A stretch of 64,000 nucleotides of DNA, from positions 62,001 to 126,000 of the forward strand of contig JADMIG010000003.1 in NCBI GenBank assembly GCA_015478725.1. Direction: 5' to 3'. Below, piece by piece: positions 1-8,553 of the stretch (position 1 is its first letter; each line of letters opens with the position of its first letter). The DNA comes from Chloroflexota bacterium (GTDB taxonomy: Bacteria; Chloroflexota; Limnocylindria; Limnocylindrales; CSP1-4). The translations under genes and the position numbers were made by a program. The notes beneath the pieces are model-generated. The model saw only the letters and a program-made list of their open reading frames with translations, made no database searches and was not told the DNA's origin.

Positions 1-11
1 CTGAGACAGAT

Positions 12-43
12 CGAACGGCCGGGGCTTCCGCCCCGGCCGTTCG
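12..43. terminator. Strong GC hairpin before the first gene
   Basis: A perfect 13-bp stem (12-24 with 31-43) closes a 6-nt loop. There is no clear T-run on either side. It is most likely the terminator of a gene that lies left of the window. Confidence 0.6.
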
Positions 44-64
44 GCATCTCAGGGGTATCCTCCG

Positions 65-1678
65 TTGACCATGCAGCGCTCGACCGTCGGCCATCGCCTC
101 ATCGTCACCCTCGCCTCGGTGGTACTGGGGGCATCGTTGCTCGTTGCCGTCCCCGTGCCGGTGCTCGCCGACAGCTCGTCGAACATCCCAGGGACGCCGT
201 TGCCGGGACCGCTCGTCAGCGGCACGCTCGGCGGTCCGATCTACGACGTCGTCTACCGCCTGTATGTCCAGCCCGGCCGGATCATCCTCGTCAGCCTGAC
301 GGGGACGAGCGGCACGGACTTTGACCTCTATCTCTTCGATGCGACGGCCACCACCGTCTACGGCACCACGGGCCTCGTCGCGAAGTCCACCGGTCCCACG
401 AGCACGGAATCCCTCTCCGTCGCGTCCCCGCTCGGCGGGACGTACTACCTCGATCTCAACGGTGCGTCCAACGTGGAGGGGACGTTCCGTCTCGTCGTCC
501 AGCAGGTCCCGGACAACACCCCACCCACCGTCTCGATGAGCCTGGCCGGCGGGCGCCCCGCGACGAACCAGCTCATTGTCCCGGTCCAGGTGCAGGGCGC
601 GGACGACCTCTCGGGCGTCGTCGCGATGTCGTTCAGCCTGGACGGCGTCGCGTGGACGAACTGGACCCCGTATCAGACGCAGACCGCGTGGACGTTCCAG
701 CCCGGCGACGGTCCCCGAACGCTGTGGGCCCGCGTCCAGAATGGGGTGGGCCTCGTCTCGCCGGCCGTGAGCGCCTCGATCGTCATCGACACGGTCGCTC
801 CGCTGGCGGTTGAGATCCAGCCGCCCCCGAGTGGGCAGGTCGGGGGTCCCAGACCCACGCTCACGATCCGCTTCAACGAGCCGATGGATCCCGCCTCGTG
901 GATAGCCGGCGGGATGATCGTCCAGGCCGCGGACGGCAGCCTCATTGCGGGGACGTATACCTATGACGCCACGACGTGGACGGGTTCGTTCGTCCCGTCG
1001 GCACCGCTCACCGCGGGCGCCCTGTACATCGCGACGCTCGGGATGGTGACGGACATCGCCGGCAACGCGCCGGCTCCCCTCGGATCGTGGGTCTTCACGG
1101 ATGTCGCGGCGACCTCGATGACCGTGTCCGCGACGCCGACGACGGTCTTCGCGGGGGCCTCCGCGCGACTGACCGTGACGCTCGGCGGCGCGCCGAGCGT
1201 CACGGTGGAGGTCCTGTCCATGCCGCGCGGAGCGACGGCCTTCACGTCGATCGGGTCCATCTCGCTGACGGACGGCCAGGGGTCCGTGTCGGTCGCCCCA
1301 TCGTCGACGACGACATACCGGCTGGCGTACGCCGGGACGAGCGCGCTCGGAGCGTCCTCCGCGGACGTGCTCGTCTCTGTGCGCCGGGGCATCAAGGTCT
1401 CGGCGCCATCGTCCGTCGTTGCCGGTCGCGCGGTTCGGGTGACGGCGTCCGTCTCGCCGGCTGGCGCCGTGGGCGTCTCGTTCCGGCTGTACCGCTACGA
1501 CCCCTTTCGCCGGACGTACGAGTACGCGGGGAGCTGGGGCCGCCTGACGTCGGCGTCCGGCGTGGCCGTCTTCGACTGGCTGCCGCGATCGGGGAGCTGG
1601 TACTGGCGGGCCGTCGTGACCGGCACCGCGTCGTACGCGACGAATATGAGCCCGGTGGTCCGCGTCGCCGTCCGCTGA
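65..1678 (+). CDS. Secreted multi-domain Ig-like surface protein
   Basis: Exported protein of 537 residues with no catalytic motif, probably structural or adhesive. A signal peptide covers about residues 1-36 and ends VPVLA. Residues about 45-149 look like a PPC (pre-peptidase C-terminal) beta-sandwich. Residues 150-245 are Ig-like. Residues 246-345 resemble the SbsA-type bacterial Ig fold (RFNEPMDP near the start, DIAGN near the end). Two more Ig-like modules follow, and the last ends in a Trp/Tyr-rich pattern also seen in two other secreted proteins here. The TTG at 65 lies 9 nt after AGGGGT; an ATG at 71 is the alternative start. Next downstream is a second surface protein behind its own promoter box. 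Domain names come from pattern recognition only. Confidence 0.85.
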   Translation: MTMQRSTVGHRLIVTLASVVLGASLLVAVPVPVLADSSSNIPGTPLPGPLVSGTLGGPIYDVVYRLYVQPGRIILVSLTGTSGTDFDLYLFDATATTVYGTTGLVAKSTGPTSTESLSVASPLGGTYYLDLNGASNVEGTFRLVVQQVPDNTPPTVSMSLAGGRPATNQLIVPVQVQGADDLSGVVAMSFSLDGVAWTNWTPYQTQTAWTFQPGDGPRTLWARVQNGVGLVSPAVSASIVIDTVAPLAVEIQPPPSGQVGGPRPTLTIRFNEPMDPASWIAGGMIVQAADGSLIAGTYTYDATTWTGSFVPSAPLTAGALYIATLGMVTDIAGNAPAPLGSWVFTDVAATSMTVSATPTTVFAGASARLTVTLGGAPSVTVEVLSMPRGATAFTSIGSISLTDGQGSVSVAPSSTTTYRLAYAGTSALGASSADVLVSVRRGIKVSAPSSVVAGRAVRVTASVSPAGAVGVSFRLYRYDPFRRTYEYAGSWGRLTSASGVAVFDWLPRSGSWYWRAVVTGTASYATNMSPVVRVAVR

Positions 1679-1698
1679 TCGCAGGCGGTTCGGCCAGG

Positions 1699-1732
1699 AT
1701 TCACGGTCCATTCACACGCCGATGGGATGATC
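1699..1732 (+). promoter_or_regulatory. 11-bp direct repeat box, candidate response-regulator site
   Basis: ATTCACGGTCC (1699-1709) is followed immediately by ATTCACACGCC (1710-1720), with a -10-like segment around 1727-1732. The same arrangement is found at 5450 (+) and 19640 (-). The 11-bp spacing of a TTCA core resembles PhoB/PhoP-type boxes bound by OmpR-family regulators. It lies about 150 bp before the repeat surface protein. The regulator identity is inferred. Confidence 0.5.
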
Positions 1733-1878
1733 GGCGTGATCTCGCCGTAGCCCCGGGCGGGTTTCCATCCTATGAAGAGGCCTGCGGCCTCGATACGCTC
1801 GGGGTTGGCCGCGGACCGACGGGTGCCGTTCGACGGATCGGCCGCCGGCGCCCATCATTCGCCCTGGAGGTATTCGTC

Positions 1879-4260
1879 ATGCAACAACCGACTCGACCAA
1901 CTCGACGTGGATTCTTCGGGGCCATCGCCACCGCGGCGCTCCTCGCATCGCTGCTGCCGGGGGTGGCCAGCGCGGCAGGTCCCGCGACGCACCTGGCGTT
2001 CGTCGCACAACCGAGCACGACCGCCGCCGGCGCGACCATGGCGAGCGTCACCGTGGCGATCCAGGACGCGAGCAACGCGACTGTCACGACCGACAGTTCA
2101 ACCGTCGTCACCGTCGCGATCGCGAACAACCCCTGCTCCCCGTCCTGCGGGACGCTCACTGGAACACTCACCGCCACGGCAAGCAGCGGTGTCGCCACGT
2201 TCAGCACGCTCTCGATCAACAACGCCGGTGTCGGCTACACGCTCTTTGCTTCAGGGGGCTCACTCTCCGGCGCGACCAGCAGCGCATTCACGATCGTTGG
2301 TGCCGCGAACAAACTCGCCTTCACCACTCAGCCGAGCACGACCCAGGTCGGCGTTTCGATCTCGCCGCCCGTCACGGTGGCGGTCCAGGATGTCAACGGT
2401 CAGGTCGTCACCACAAGCTCGGCAAATGTCACCGTTGCGATCGGTGCGAACCCGGGCGGCGGGACGCTCGGCGGAACGCTCACCGTGGCGGCGGCCAGCG
2501 GCGTCGCGACATTCAGCAACCTCACGATGAGCAACTCCGGCGTCGGCAAGACGCTCGTGGCCACGAGCGGCGTGCTCACCACCGCGACGAGCGCCGGCTT
2601 CACGATCGTCGGCACCCCGACGCATCTCGCCTTCGGCACCCAGCCGTCCAACACGTCCGCCAACGCGCCGATCTCCCCGGTCGTGACGGTCCAGATCCTC
2701 GACGCCAACAACCAGGTCGTCACCAACAGCACGGCCAGCGTCACGCTTGCCATCGCGACGAACCCGGGTGGCGGCGCGCTCTCGGGCACGAACCCAGTCA
2801 GCGCGGTCAACGGGATCGCGACGTTCGGCAGCCTGTCGATCAATAACCCGGGCGTCGGATACACCCTGCAAGCGACGAGTGGTTCCCTCACTCTCGCGAC
2901 CAGCACCGCGTTCAATATCACCCTGAACCAGCACCTCGCCTTCACCACCCAGCCGGGTGGCGGCGGGCCCGGCGCGATCTGGGCGCAGCAGCCGGTCGTC
3001 GCCGTTCAGAACTCGCTCAACGCGGTCGTCACGAGCGATAACTCGACGATTGTCACGCTCGCCATCGCGACGAACCCGGCCGGCGGGACGCTCACCTGCA
3101 CGAGCGGTCTCAGCCGCACCGCGGTGAACGGCTATGCGACGTTCTACGGCTGCTCGATCAACTTCGCCTCGCCGTACACGTACACGCTCTCCGCCACGAG
3201 CTCGCCGACGTGGACAGCCGCGACGAGCAGCGCCTTCCTCATCGGCAGCACGCAGCACCTCGCCTTCACGACCCAGCCGGGCGGCGGCGGCGCCGGCGCG
3301 ATCTGGCTCCAGCAGCCGGTCGTCGCGGTGCAGAACGCGTCCAACGCGGTCGTCACCACGGATTATTCGACGGTCGTCACGCTCGCCATCGCGACGAACC
3401 CCGCGGGCGGCACGCTCACCTGCACGAGCGGTCTCAGCCGCACCGTGGTGGCCGGCGTGGCGACATTCTCGGGCTGCTCGATCAACCTCGCCTCGGCGAG
3501 CTACTACACCCTGAGTGCCACGAGCACCCCGGTGTGGACCGCCGCCACGAGTGGCTCGTTCCTCATCGGAAGCACCCAGCATCTCGCCTTCAGCACCCAG
3601 CCGGGTGGCGGCGGGGCCGGCGCGATCTGGCTCCAGCAGCCGGTCGTGAGTGTCCAGAACTCGCTCAACCAGGTCGTGACGAGCGACTACTCGACGGTCG
3701 TCACGCTCGCCATCGCGAGCAACCCGGCCGGTGGGACCCTGTACTGCACGAGCGGCCTCAGCCGGACCGTTGTGGCCGGCGTCGCGACGTTCTCCGGCTG
3801 CTCGATCAACCTCGCCTCGGCGAGCTACTACACCCTCTCCGCCACGAGCAATCCGGCCTGGATGGCCGCCACGACGAGCGGGTTCCTCATCGGGAGCACC
3901 AGCGTCCGGACGTCGGTGACGATCCCGAGTGACACGGCCGTCGGGCAGACGCAGTCCAGCTTCAGCTTCAGCCACGCGACGAAGATCGTCGCGGTGGGCT
4001 CGTGGATCACCGTCCGCTTCCAGACGAGCCCGGCCATGGCCGGTCGAAGGCTCGGCGTCTGGATCGCGGTGAAGGGATCGAACGGGCTGTGGAGCGCGTT
4101 CTCACCGCACACGAGCATCTTCACCGACAGCAGCGGTGTCGCCTACTACCAGTACCAGGCCGGATCCAAGGTCTGGGAGTCGTTCCTCGTCAAGTTCCTC
4201 GGCGACTCGACGTACGCGCCGAGCTCGTCCTCCGGTACCCAGGCGCGCTGGCTCTACTGA
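1879..4260 (+). CDS. Exported Ig-like repeat surface protein
   Basis: Protein of 793 residues. The N-terminus carries TRRGFFG and a hydrophobic stretch ending near residue 33, so export by Tat or Sec is likely. Six repeats of about 105-108 residues follow, each opening with HLAF or KLAF and containing VTLAI, GVATF and SIN blocks. They look like invasin or filamin-type beta-sandwiches. Repeats 4-6 (about residues 352-675) have two Cys each and are nearly identical in DNA. Residues 676-793 form a different C-terminal module with Trp/Tyr-rich blocks. The start is the ATG at 1879 behind GGAGG. The open frame runs further upstream, but that part lacks a start signal and is low complexity. It probably forms a cell-surface filament or adhesin; no enzyme motif is visible. 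Confidence 0.85.
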   Translation: MQQPTRPTRRGFFGAIATAALLASLLPGVASAAGPATHLAFVAQPSTTAAGATMASVTVAIQDASNATVTTDSSTVVTVAIANNPCSPSCGTLTGTLTATASSGVATFSTLSINNAGVGYTLFASGGSLSGATSSAFTIVGAANKLAFTTQPSTTQVGVSISPPVTVAVQDVNGQVVTTSSANVTVAIGANPGGGTLGGTLTVAAASGVATFSNLTMSNSGVGKTLVATSGVLTTATSAGFTIVGTPTHLAFGTQPSNTSANAPISPVVTVQILDANNQVVTNSTASVTLAIATNPGGGALSGTNPVSAVNGIATFGSLSINNPGVGYTLQATSGSLTLATSTAFNITLNQHLAFTTQPGGGGPGAIWAQQPVVAVQNSLNAVVTSDNSTIVTLAIATNPAGGTLTCTSGLSRTAVNGYATFYGCSINFASPYTYTLSATSSPTWTAATSSAFLIGSTQHLAFTTQPGGGGAGAIWLQQPVVAVQNASNAVVTTDYSTVVTLAIATNPAGGTLTCTSGLSRTVVAGVATFSGCSINLASASYYTLSATSTPVWTAATSGSFLIGSTQHLAFSTQPGGGGAGAIWLQQPVVSVQNSLNQVVTSDYSTVVTLAIASNPAGGTLYCTSGLSRTVVAGVATFSGCSINLASASYYTLSATSNPAWMAATTSGFLIGSTSVRTSVTIPSDTAVGQTQSSFSFSHATKIVAVGSWITVRFQTSPAMAGRRLGVWIAVKGSNGLWSAFSPHTSIFTDSSGVAYYQYQAGSKVWESFLVKFLGDSTYAPSSSSGTQARWLY
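2932..3903 (+). repeat. Three tandem 324-bp coding repeats
   Basis: The HLAF codons recur at 2932, 3256 and 3580, an exact 324-bp (108-codon) period. The second and third copies are the most alike, which points to recent unequal duplication inside the surface-protein gene. Confidence 0.85.
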
Positions 4261-4305
4261 TCCCATCCGGGGCGGAACCTCCCTCCCGCCCCCTCCCGTA
4301 ACCGC

Positions 4306-4336
4306 AACGGACCTCGCCCTCCCGGCGGGGTCCGTT
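4306..4336 (+). terminator. Terminator of the repeat surface protein gene
   Basis: A 13-bp stem (4306-4318 with 4324-4336, one G:U pair) and a 5-nt loop lie 45 nt after the stop codon. A near-identical copy occurs at 5301-5331. The rest of the gap to 4561 is GC-rich, with nothing else recognised. Confidence 0.7.
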
Positions 4337-4561
4337 CATGTCCGCCGGCCCGCGGGAGGTCCGGTCGCGGGTTCCGGCCGTCGGATCGGGATCTGGCCCT
4401 GAGCTCGCGACCTCGGAAGGCCCGGGGCGGGTCCGGCGAAGAGGCAGCTCTCGAGTCGAGATCGATCGTCAACGGAGCGGAACCGGACCGGCGCCGGCTG
4501 CCCAGGCTCTGGCTGAGGAGCCCGGATGCCCGTCAATCGACGCGGCGGACGGCCCGAGAGT

Positions 4562-4978
4562 TCAGCGCGTCACCTTGCCGGGTACGAACTTCTCCAGCAC
4601 GTCGGAGACGATCTCGCCGATGTCCTTCACGCCGCTGAAGCGCGAGCCGAACGTGCCGCCGATCTTCACTTGCTCGTCACCCGAGGTGGCGTGGAAGACG
4701 AACGCTCCAGGCTTGAACTTCCCGGGAGACTTCACCTCGACCGATTGCAGATCCGAATAGAGCACCTCGAACTGCTTGTGCTTCAGGAGGCTCACCACCT
4801 TCTTCAAGCCGTCATCGCTCAGCGGGGCAGCTTCAATGAAGTGGTCTTCCGTGAAGTCCTTGGAGCCGATGACCCGGTCCTCCGTGAAGATGAGTCCGAA
4901 CCCCTTCATCACCCCGCTGAAAAGCGCCCCGCTGTGGATGACGAGCTGCACGTCCTGCCTCTCGGGCATCTCTGACAT
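4562..4978 (-). CDS. Small cytosolic protein, possibly PH-like fold
   Basis: Protein of 138 residues without signal peptide or membrane segment. Alternating beta-strand patterns (LVIHSGALFSG, GLIFTEDRVIG, VLYSDLQSVEV, AFVFHATS) end in an amphipathic helix near residues 118-135. This resembles bacterial PH-like or GRAM-like domains that turn gene-encoded membrane signals into binding, but I do not recognise a named family. The ATG at 4978 was chosen because GGGAG lies just upstream; an upstream in-frame extension lacks a ribosome site. It sits opposite in direction to the surface genes, between the intact gene and its decayed partial copy. No function is assigned. Confidence 0.65.
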   Translation of the reverse strand: MSEMPERQDVQLVIHSGALFSGVMKGFGLIFTEDRVIGSKDFTEDHFIEAAPLSDDGLKKVVSLLKHKQFEVLYSDLQSVEVKSPGKFKPGAFVFHATSGDEQVKIGGTFGSRFSGVKDIGEIVSDVLEKFVPGKVTR

Positions 4979-5119
4979 CAGCGCTCCCTTCGTCTCGACC
5001 GTCTCTATGGTGCCTGACCTCGTCGGCGGGAGCCTCCCCGACGGTCGGCCCGCCAAACTTCCTCGGGGAGGATACGCCGATCACCTGTGTGCCGCGGTCG
5101 AGCGTGGAGAGCGGCAAGG

Positions 5120-5335
5120 ATGGGTCCAACGAGCGTGGTGTGGATCGCGATGAAGGTGGACGGAACCTTGGAGCGCCCTCTCGCCCCACACGAGCATCCG
5201 CACGGACAGCAGCGGTGTCGCCTCCAAGCAGTACCAGGCCCGCTGGCTCTACTGACCCCATCCGGGGCGGTACCTCCCTCCCGCCCCCTCCCGTAACCGC
5301 AACGGACCCCGCCCTCCCGGCGAGGTCCGTTCAGG
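5120..5335 (+). pseudogene. Decayed partial copy of the surface gene 3' end
   Basis: Blocks match the end of the 1879-4260 gene in the same order. GGATCGCG.TGAAG at 5142 matches 4061. The ACACGAGCATC to GGTGTCGCCT block near 5188 matches 4110. CAGTACCAGGCC and CGCTGGCTCTACTGA end at 5255, matching 4260. About 85 nt present in the intact gene are missing between the last two blocks, and the frame is broken upstream. After the stop, about 75 nt including the terminator are almost unchanged. It has no start and no signal peptide. A duplication followed by deletion fits best. The remaining part of the 4979-5715 gap shows only the promoter box at 5450. Confidence 0.75.
5301..5331 (+). terminator. 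Duplicated terminator hairpin
   Basis: A 13-bp stem with one C/A mismatch (5301-5313 with 5319-5331) copies the 4306-4336 hairpin. It follows the relic stop codon at 5255. Confidence 0.6.
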
Positions 5336-5449
5336 TCCAGGCCTGGGCGCTCGGTTTCGGGTACCGCGGGAGGGTGACTTGCTCACCGAGCGGCGCTGTG
5401 GACGCGACCAGGTTCCCTAACATTCCCAGGCGCGCCGTGGTCACCCGAG

Positions 5450-5483
5450 ATTCACGGTCCGCTCATGGACCCGTGGGACGATG
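5450..5483 (+). promoter_or_regulatory. Second copy of the 11-bp direct repeat box
   Basis: ATTCACGGTCC (5450-5460) and GCTCATGGACC (5461-5471) are followed by GTGGGACGATG. The first 11-mer is identical to that at 1699. It lies 245 bp upstream of the deacetylase start and may drive it. Confidence 0.45.
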
Positions 5484-5715
5484 GCCGTCGGTTCGGGGCC
5501 CGAGTCAGTCGAGGTTCGCGAGTGCGTTCATCCCGGCTTCGGCCTGGCCCGGGATCGTGCAGCGGAACTCGTCGGCGCCGGAATGAGCCGATCGTGGCGG
5601 GGCCTGCCCGCCGGCCGGCGGACGGATGGAGCCAAACGGGCCATGGTCGGGGCCCGCAGGCCCGCCTACGATGGCACTCTCGGCGGTCGTCTCGCACGGA
5701 GGACGGCATCGGCAG

Positions 5716-6462
5716 ATGGGCGGCATCTCGCGGCGCGCGTTCCTCGCGCTGGCTGGGCAGCTCGTGCTTGTCAGCGCCGCCGCGCCCTCCGTGCGCGCCG
5801 CGGCGCTCGCCCCGCTCTTCCACGGGCCACGCGACGCCCGGGTGATCGCGCTCACCATCGATGACGACTGGTCGGCGCTGCGCACCGGCGCCATCTTCGA
5901 GGTCCTCGCCCGCTCGTCGGTGGCGGCGACCTTCTTCCCCTACGCCAATGCCACGCTCGGCGATCCAGGGCTGTGGCGGGCCATCACGGCGGCCGGCTAC
6001 CCCTACGCGAACCACACCCGCAGCCATCCCTGGATGACCCGCCTCGCACCGCCGGCCCAGGCCGCCGAGCTCAGCGAGGCGCGGGCCATCCTGCAGTCGA
6101 TGACCGGGGTGGCGATGCTGCCGGTCTTCCGGCCGCCCTACGGAGCGTATGACGCGGCGCTCCTCGAGGTCGCGAGGGTAGCGGGCTTCCCGACCACGCT
6201 GCTGTGGGACACGAGCGCCGCCGACACCTCGCGGTGGGCCACCCCGGCCCAGCTCGTGGCGGCGGCCATGGACGGCACCAACGGCTCCGTGCTGCTCGCC
6301 CACGGGGGGCCCGCGCTCACCCCCCTCATCCTGCCCACGGTCATCGCCCTCTACCGGGAGGCTGGCTTTCGCTTCGTGACGGTGCCCGAGCTGCTCGGCT
6401 GGCCGACGCCGCGCCCGCCCGAGCCCAAGCCGCCGATCTCTGTCCTGCCGCGGGCCCGGTAG
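5716..6462 (+). CDS. Tat-exported polysaccharide deacetylase
   Basis: Member of the NodB/carbohydrate esterase 4 fold, which removes acetyl groups from cell-wall or exopolysaccharide sugars using a metal. Residues 5-14 (SRRAFLALAG) form a Tat signal followed by a hydrophobic segment. TIDDDW at residues 47-52 gives the catalytic and metal Asp pair. NHTRSHP (99-105) gives the two metal His. RPPYGAYD (139-146) is motif 3, and LLAHGG near residue 195 supplies the late His motif. The ATG at 5716 puts the Tat signal at the N-terminus; an earlier ATG at 5626 would bury it. The length of 248 residues is normal for a single-domain enzyme. The mature protein should act outside the membrane. Confidence 0.9.
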   Translation: MGGISRRAFLALAGQLVLVSAAAPSVRAAALAPLFHGPRDARVIALTIDDDWSALRTGAIFEVLARSSVAATFFPYANATLGDPGLWRAITAAGYPYANHTRSHPWMTRLAPPAQAAELSEARAILQSMTGVAMLPVFRPPYGAYDAALLEVARVAGFPTTLLWDTSAADTSRWATPAQLVAAAMDGTNGSVLLAHGGPALTPLILPTVIALYREAGFRFVTVPELLGWPTPRPPEPKPPISVLPRAR

Positions 6463-6753
6463 GGGCCGACCCGCGACCAACGGCGACGCTCATCGGCCCC
6501 GTGCCGCAGGCCCGACGGCAGATCTCAGCGTGTCCGGCGACACGGGGGCTCACCACCGAGCACCTCGGTCTGGCGAGGGATCCCCGGGAACGGACGGTCC
6601 GGGAGCCCGTCGTCGGTAGCCGACGCTGGTCGGCGTGCGTTGGTTTCGCCGGCAGGATGTTTCTCGGCGCCGAGGTCGCGTCTTGGCCCACACGCAGCTG
6701 CGGCGCGCCCGCGGCCTCCTCCCCGACGACCGCCTGTCCGGCCCCGGAATCGA
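6463..6753. other. Intergenic stretch, nothing recognised
   Basis: A GC-rich gap between the deacetylase stop and the convergent pilin terminator. Short open frames on both strands lack ribosome sites and look like composition artefacts. Confidence 0.5.
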
Positions 6754-6783
6754 AGAAGCCGGGCCCTCCGCGGCCCGGCTTCT
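6754..6783 (-). terminator. Terminator of the Flp pilin gene
   Basis: A 12-bp perfect stem (6754-6765 with 6772-6783) and a 6-nt loop lie 20 nt beyond the pilin stop codon on the minus strand. Confidence 0.7.
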
Positions 6784-6802
6784 CGTTGGTCGCGAGACGC
6801 GC

Positions 6803-6973
6803 CTAGATGGACTTGCCAACGTTGCTGAGGATCGTCTTGACCTGGCCGCCGAGGAAGATGAGGGCGATGATCGCGATGACCGCGATGAGCGCGAGGATGA
6901 GTGCGTACTCGGCGAGACCCTGGCCTTCCTCGTCACGATGGAAGGATGCGATGAGTGCGTTGAAGAGTGCCAT
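6803..6973 (-). CDS. flp: Flp/Fap-type pilin
   Basis: A 56-residue prepilin of the type IVb tight-adherence (Tad) family. A short charged leader ends at EEGQG, where the prepilin peptidase would cut. LAEYALILALIAVIAIIALI then forms the N-terminal membrane and packing helix, with the conserved Glu and Tyr at mature positions 3-4. The tail VKTILSNVGKSI is short, as usual for Flp. AGGAGG lies 10 nt before the ATG at 6973. No assembly genes (cpaF, tadB/C, prepilin peptidase) are next to it. A CpaE-like ATPase is encoded at 47-48 kb, so the Tad system appears scattered. It has its own terminator and is probably transcribed alone. Confidence 0.92.
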   Translation of the reverse strand: MALFNALIASFHRDEEGQGLAEYALILALIAVIAIIALIFLGGQVKTILSNVGKSI

Positions 6974-6997
6974 GGATGGCCTCCTGGATGATTGCCA

Positions 6998-7011
6998 CCC
7001 TCGATCGAGGG
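6998..7011. promoter_or_regulatory. 14-bp perfect palindrome before flp
   Basis: CCCTCGATCGAGGG lies 24 bp upstream of the pilin start. In the mRNA it would form a 5-bp hairpin just before the ribosome site. It could be an operator or a stability element; no function is established. Confidence 0.35.
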
Positions 7012-7206
7012 CTTCGCTACGATGCGCGCGGCCGGTCTCCGTCGCCACAGTCCGATGGTACCCCTCCTCGATGACCCGATCGGCGTCCAGCACGGGTACG
7101 GGAGTGTCGCCATCCGCTCGCGGCCACTGCGAGGCCGTCGAGCCACTTCAGCACGCCCTTCCAGTACACGACCTCGGGGCGCCACCCATGGTGAGCAGCC
7201 CGACGA

Positions 7207-7791
7207 TCAGCTCCGAGAGTCCTGCGAGGATCCGATCGCGCCGGGGGCCGGCCGCAGCTCGCTGACGCCGACGACGGCGGTGAGGTTCACGAGACCGAAC
7301 GGGTAGCGGGCGATGAGGCGCCGGTCGCTCAGCTGGCGGACGATCACGCCGGTGAGCGGGATGAAGCGCGACTCGGCCGACTCGACGAACGCCGGCAGGC
7401 ACGCCTCCTCGTGGAGATACGCATCGCCCCGGACGAGGTGGCCGCCGGTGATGAAGAGCATCCGCCGGGGTGCCTTGCGCACGAGGAGCGATTCCTCGCG
7501 GCGGGCCCAGGGCGCCACGGTCGGCTCGCCCATGAAGGCGATCTCGTCGCGGTCGATCCACAGCTCCGGGGCGGTGTCCGACGACGTCGGCCGGCCGGTC
7601 CGATCGAGCAGGACGGCGTCGTGCAGGACGAAGAAGCCGGCCCCGAGGTTCATGAGGTCGGACAGGCGCGGGAACCGCCCCATGGCGACCGTGCCCGCCG
7701 CCCGCAGGTGGTTGGTGATGATCTCGACCCGCTCGTCGGTGCCCGTGGCTCCGGGCGCGGCGGACAGGCTGCGCGTCTCGAGTGCGTTCAT
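7207..7791 (-). CDS. Conserved hypothetical protein, paralogue of the 46566 gene
   Basis: Protein of 194 residues, soluble, no signal peptide. Block one is about VEIITNHLRAAGTVAMG then FPRLSDLMN. Block two is RRMLFITGGHLVRGDAYLH then RFIPLTGVIVRQ. The same two blocks in the same order occur in the protein at 46566-47225 (GRLSDVLN, and VLGTVYLY then FLPVTSAQ), so both appear to be one small-protein family, possibly like DUF6812. The start at 7791 (ATG, GCGAGGATC upstream) is preferred over a longer frame from 7863. It is upstream of the pilin gene on the same strand with a 233-bp gap. The function is unknown; its beta-rich pattern suggests ligand or protein binding, not catalysis. Confidence 0.7.
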   Translation of the reverse strand: MNALETRSLSAAPGATGTDERVEIITNHLRAAGTVAMGRFPRLSDLMNLGAGFFVLHDAVLLDRTGRPTSSDTAPELWIDRDEIAFMGEPTVAPWARREESLLVRKAPRRMLFITGGHLVRGDAYLHEEACLPAFVESAESRFIPLTGVIVRQLSDRRLIARYPFGLVNLTAVVGVSELRPAPGAIGSSQDSRS

Positions 7792-7986
7792 GGGAGTCGA
7801 TCCTCGCTGCGGCACATGAACGAGACGTGAATCAGGGGGACGGCGCGTTCGTTCGACGGGCACGACCGCATCCTCGCCCCGCCGACGTATGGCAGCGATG
7901 AAGGGTGGATGAGAAGGCTCTCACGCTGCGGCGGATCGGCTCGACCGCTACCGACGGGCGGGGGTGACCGTCGCTACCATCGGGGG

Positions 7987-8343
7987 ATGCGCTTGACGAT
8001 GCCGCGGCGCGCGACGAGTGACCCGCCGGCCCTCCCCACGTCCCCGTTGCTCTCCCCGTTCGGGCTCACCCTGTTCGGCCTGGCACAGCTCGCCGACCTC
8101 GTCACGTTCCTCGCCATGATCGGGCAACACGGCATCGGGGCAGAGCGGAACCCGATCGCCGTGGCGTTCGTCGAGGGTCATCAGCTGGGCCCGCTCATCG
8201 TCGCCAAGCTGACCGTCTGGGCCCTCGCCGCGGCCTGCGCGGCGAACCTCCAGCGGCGCAACCCGCGCCTCGGCGAGCTCGTCATCGCCTTCGGGATCCT
8301 CGCCGGGTGCCTCGGCGCGGTCTCGAATGTCCTCAGCCGCTGA
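7987..8343 (+). CDS. Small integral membrane protein (DUF5658-like)
   Basis: Protein of 118 residues with three to four predicted membrane helices (about residues 25-45, 60-95 and 96-116). The pattern LADLVTFLAMI, then GAERNPIAV and a helix with KLTVWALA, recalls the DUF5658 group of small membrane proteins, which keep a T-x-x-x-[ML] and E-x-NP arrangement. The ATG at 7987 follows GGGGG; a longer frame from 7909 has no ribosome site. It is a stand-alone gene, divergent from the hypothetical gene at 7791. The cellular role is unknown, and the family call is from memory of the motif only. Confidence 0.65.
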   Translation: MRLTMPRRATSDPPALPTSPLLSPFGLTLFGLAQLADLVTFLAMIGQHGIGAERNPIAVAFVEGHQLGPLIVAKLTVWALAAACAANLQRRNPRLGELVIAFGILAGCLGAVSNVLSR

Positions 8344-8468
8344 GCTCGCGGCCTCGGCAGGCGCGGGGGGCGGCATCCGGCGAACGAGGCGCTGGCGACG
8401 GTCCGCGACCTCGTCGAGGCGGCGCGCTCGCCGTGGTTGGTGCAGGAACCGAAGTGCACCACAAGGTC

Positions 8469-8485
8469 CCAAGGGTCACCCTTGG
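8469..8485. promoter_or_regulatory. 17-bp perfect palindrome upstream of the GGDEF-EAL gene
   Basis: CCAAGGGT and ACCCTTGG flank a single central C, 68 bp before the start at 8554. A symmetric site this close to a gene is a reasonable operator candidate. No regulator is encoded next to it. Confidence 0.4.
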
Positions 8486-8553
8486 CAGTCGCCCTGCGCA
8501 GCCGCACAGTGGCGGTATGACCCAGCGAAGCAGCCCGACGTCGGGGCCCGCCG

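Noticed and set aside
976-1878. Upstream extension of the repeat surface protein frame
   Set aside because: It overlaps the first gene, lacks a start signal and reads as Arg-rich low complexity; GGAGG and a signal peptide fix the start at 1879.
2260-3975. Long minus-strand frame opposite the repeat gene
   Set aside because: Arg/Gly/Glu-rich shadow caused by GC-rich codons; it follows the repeat period of the real gene.
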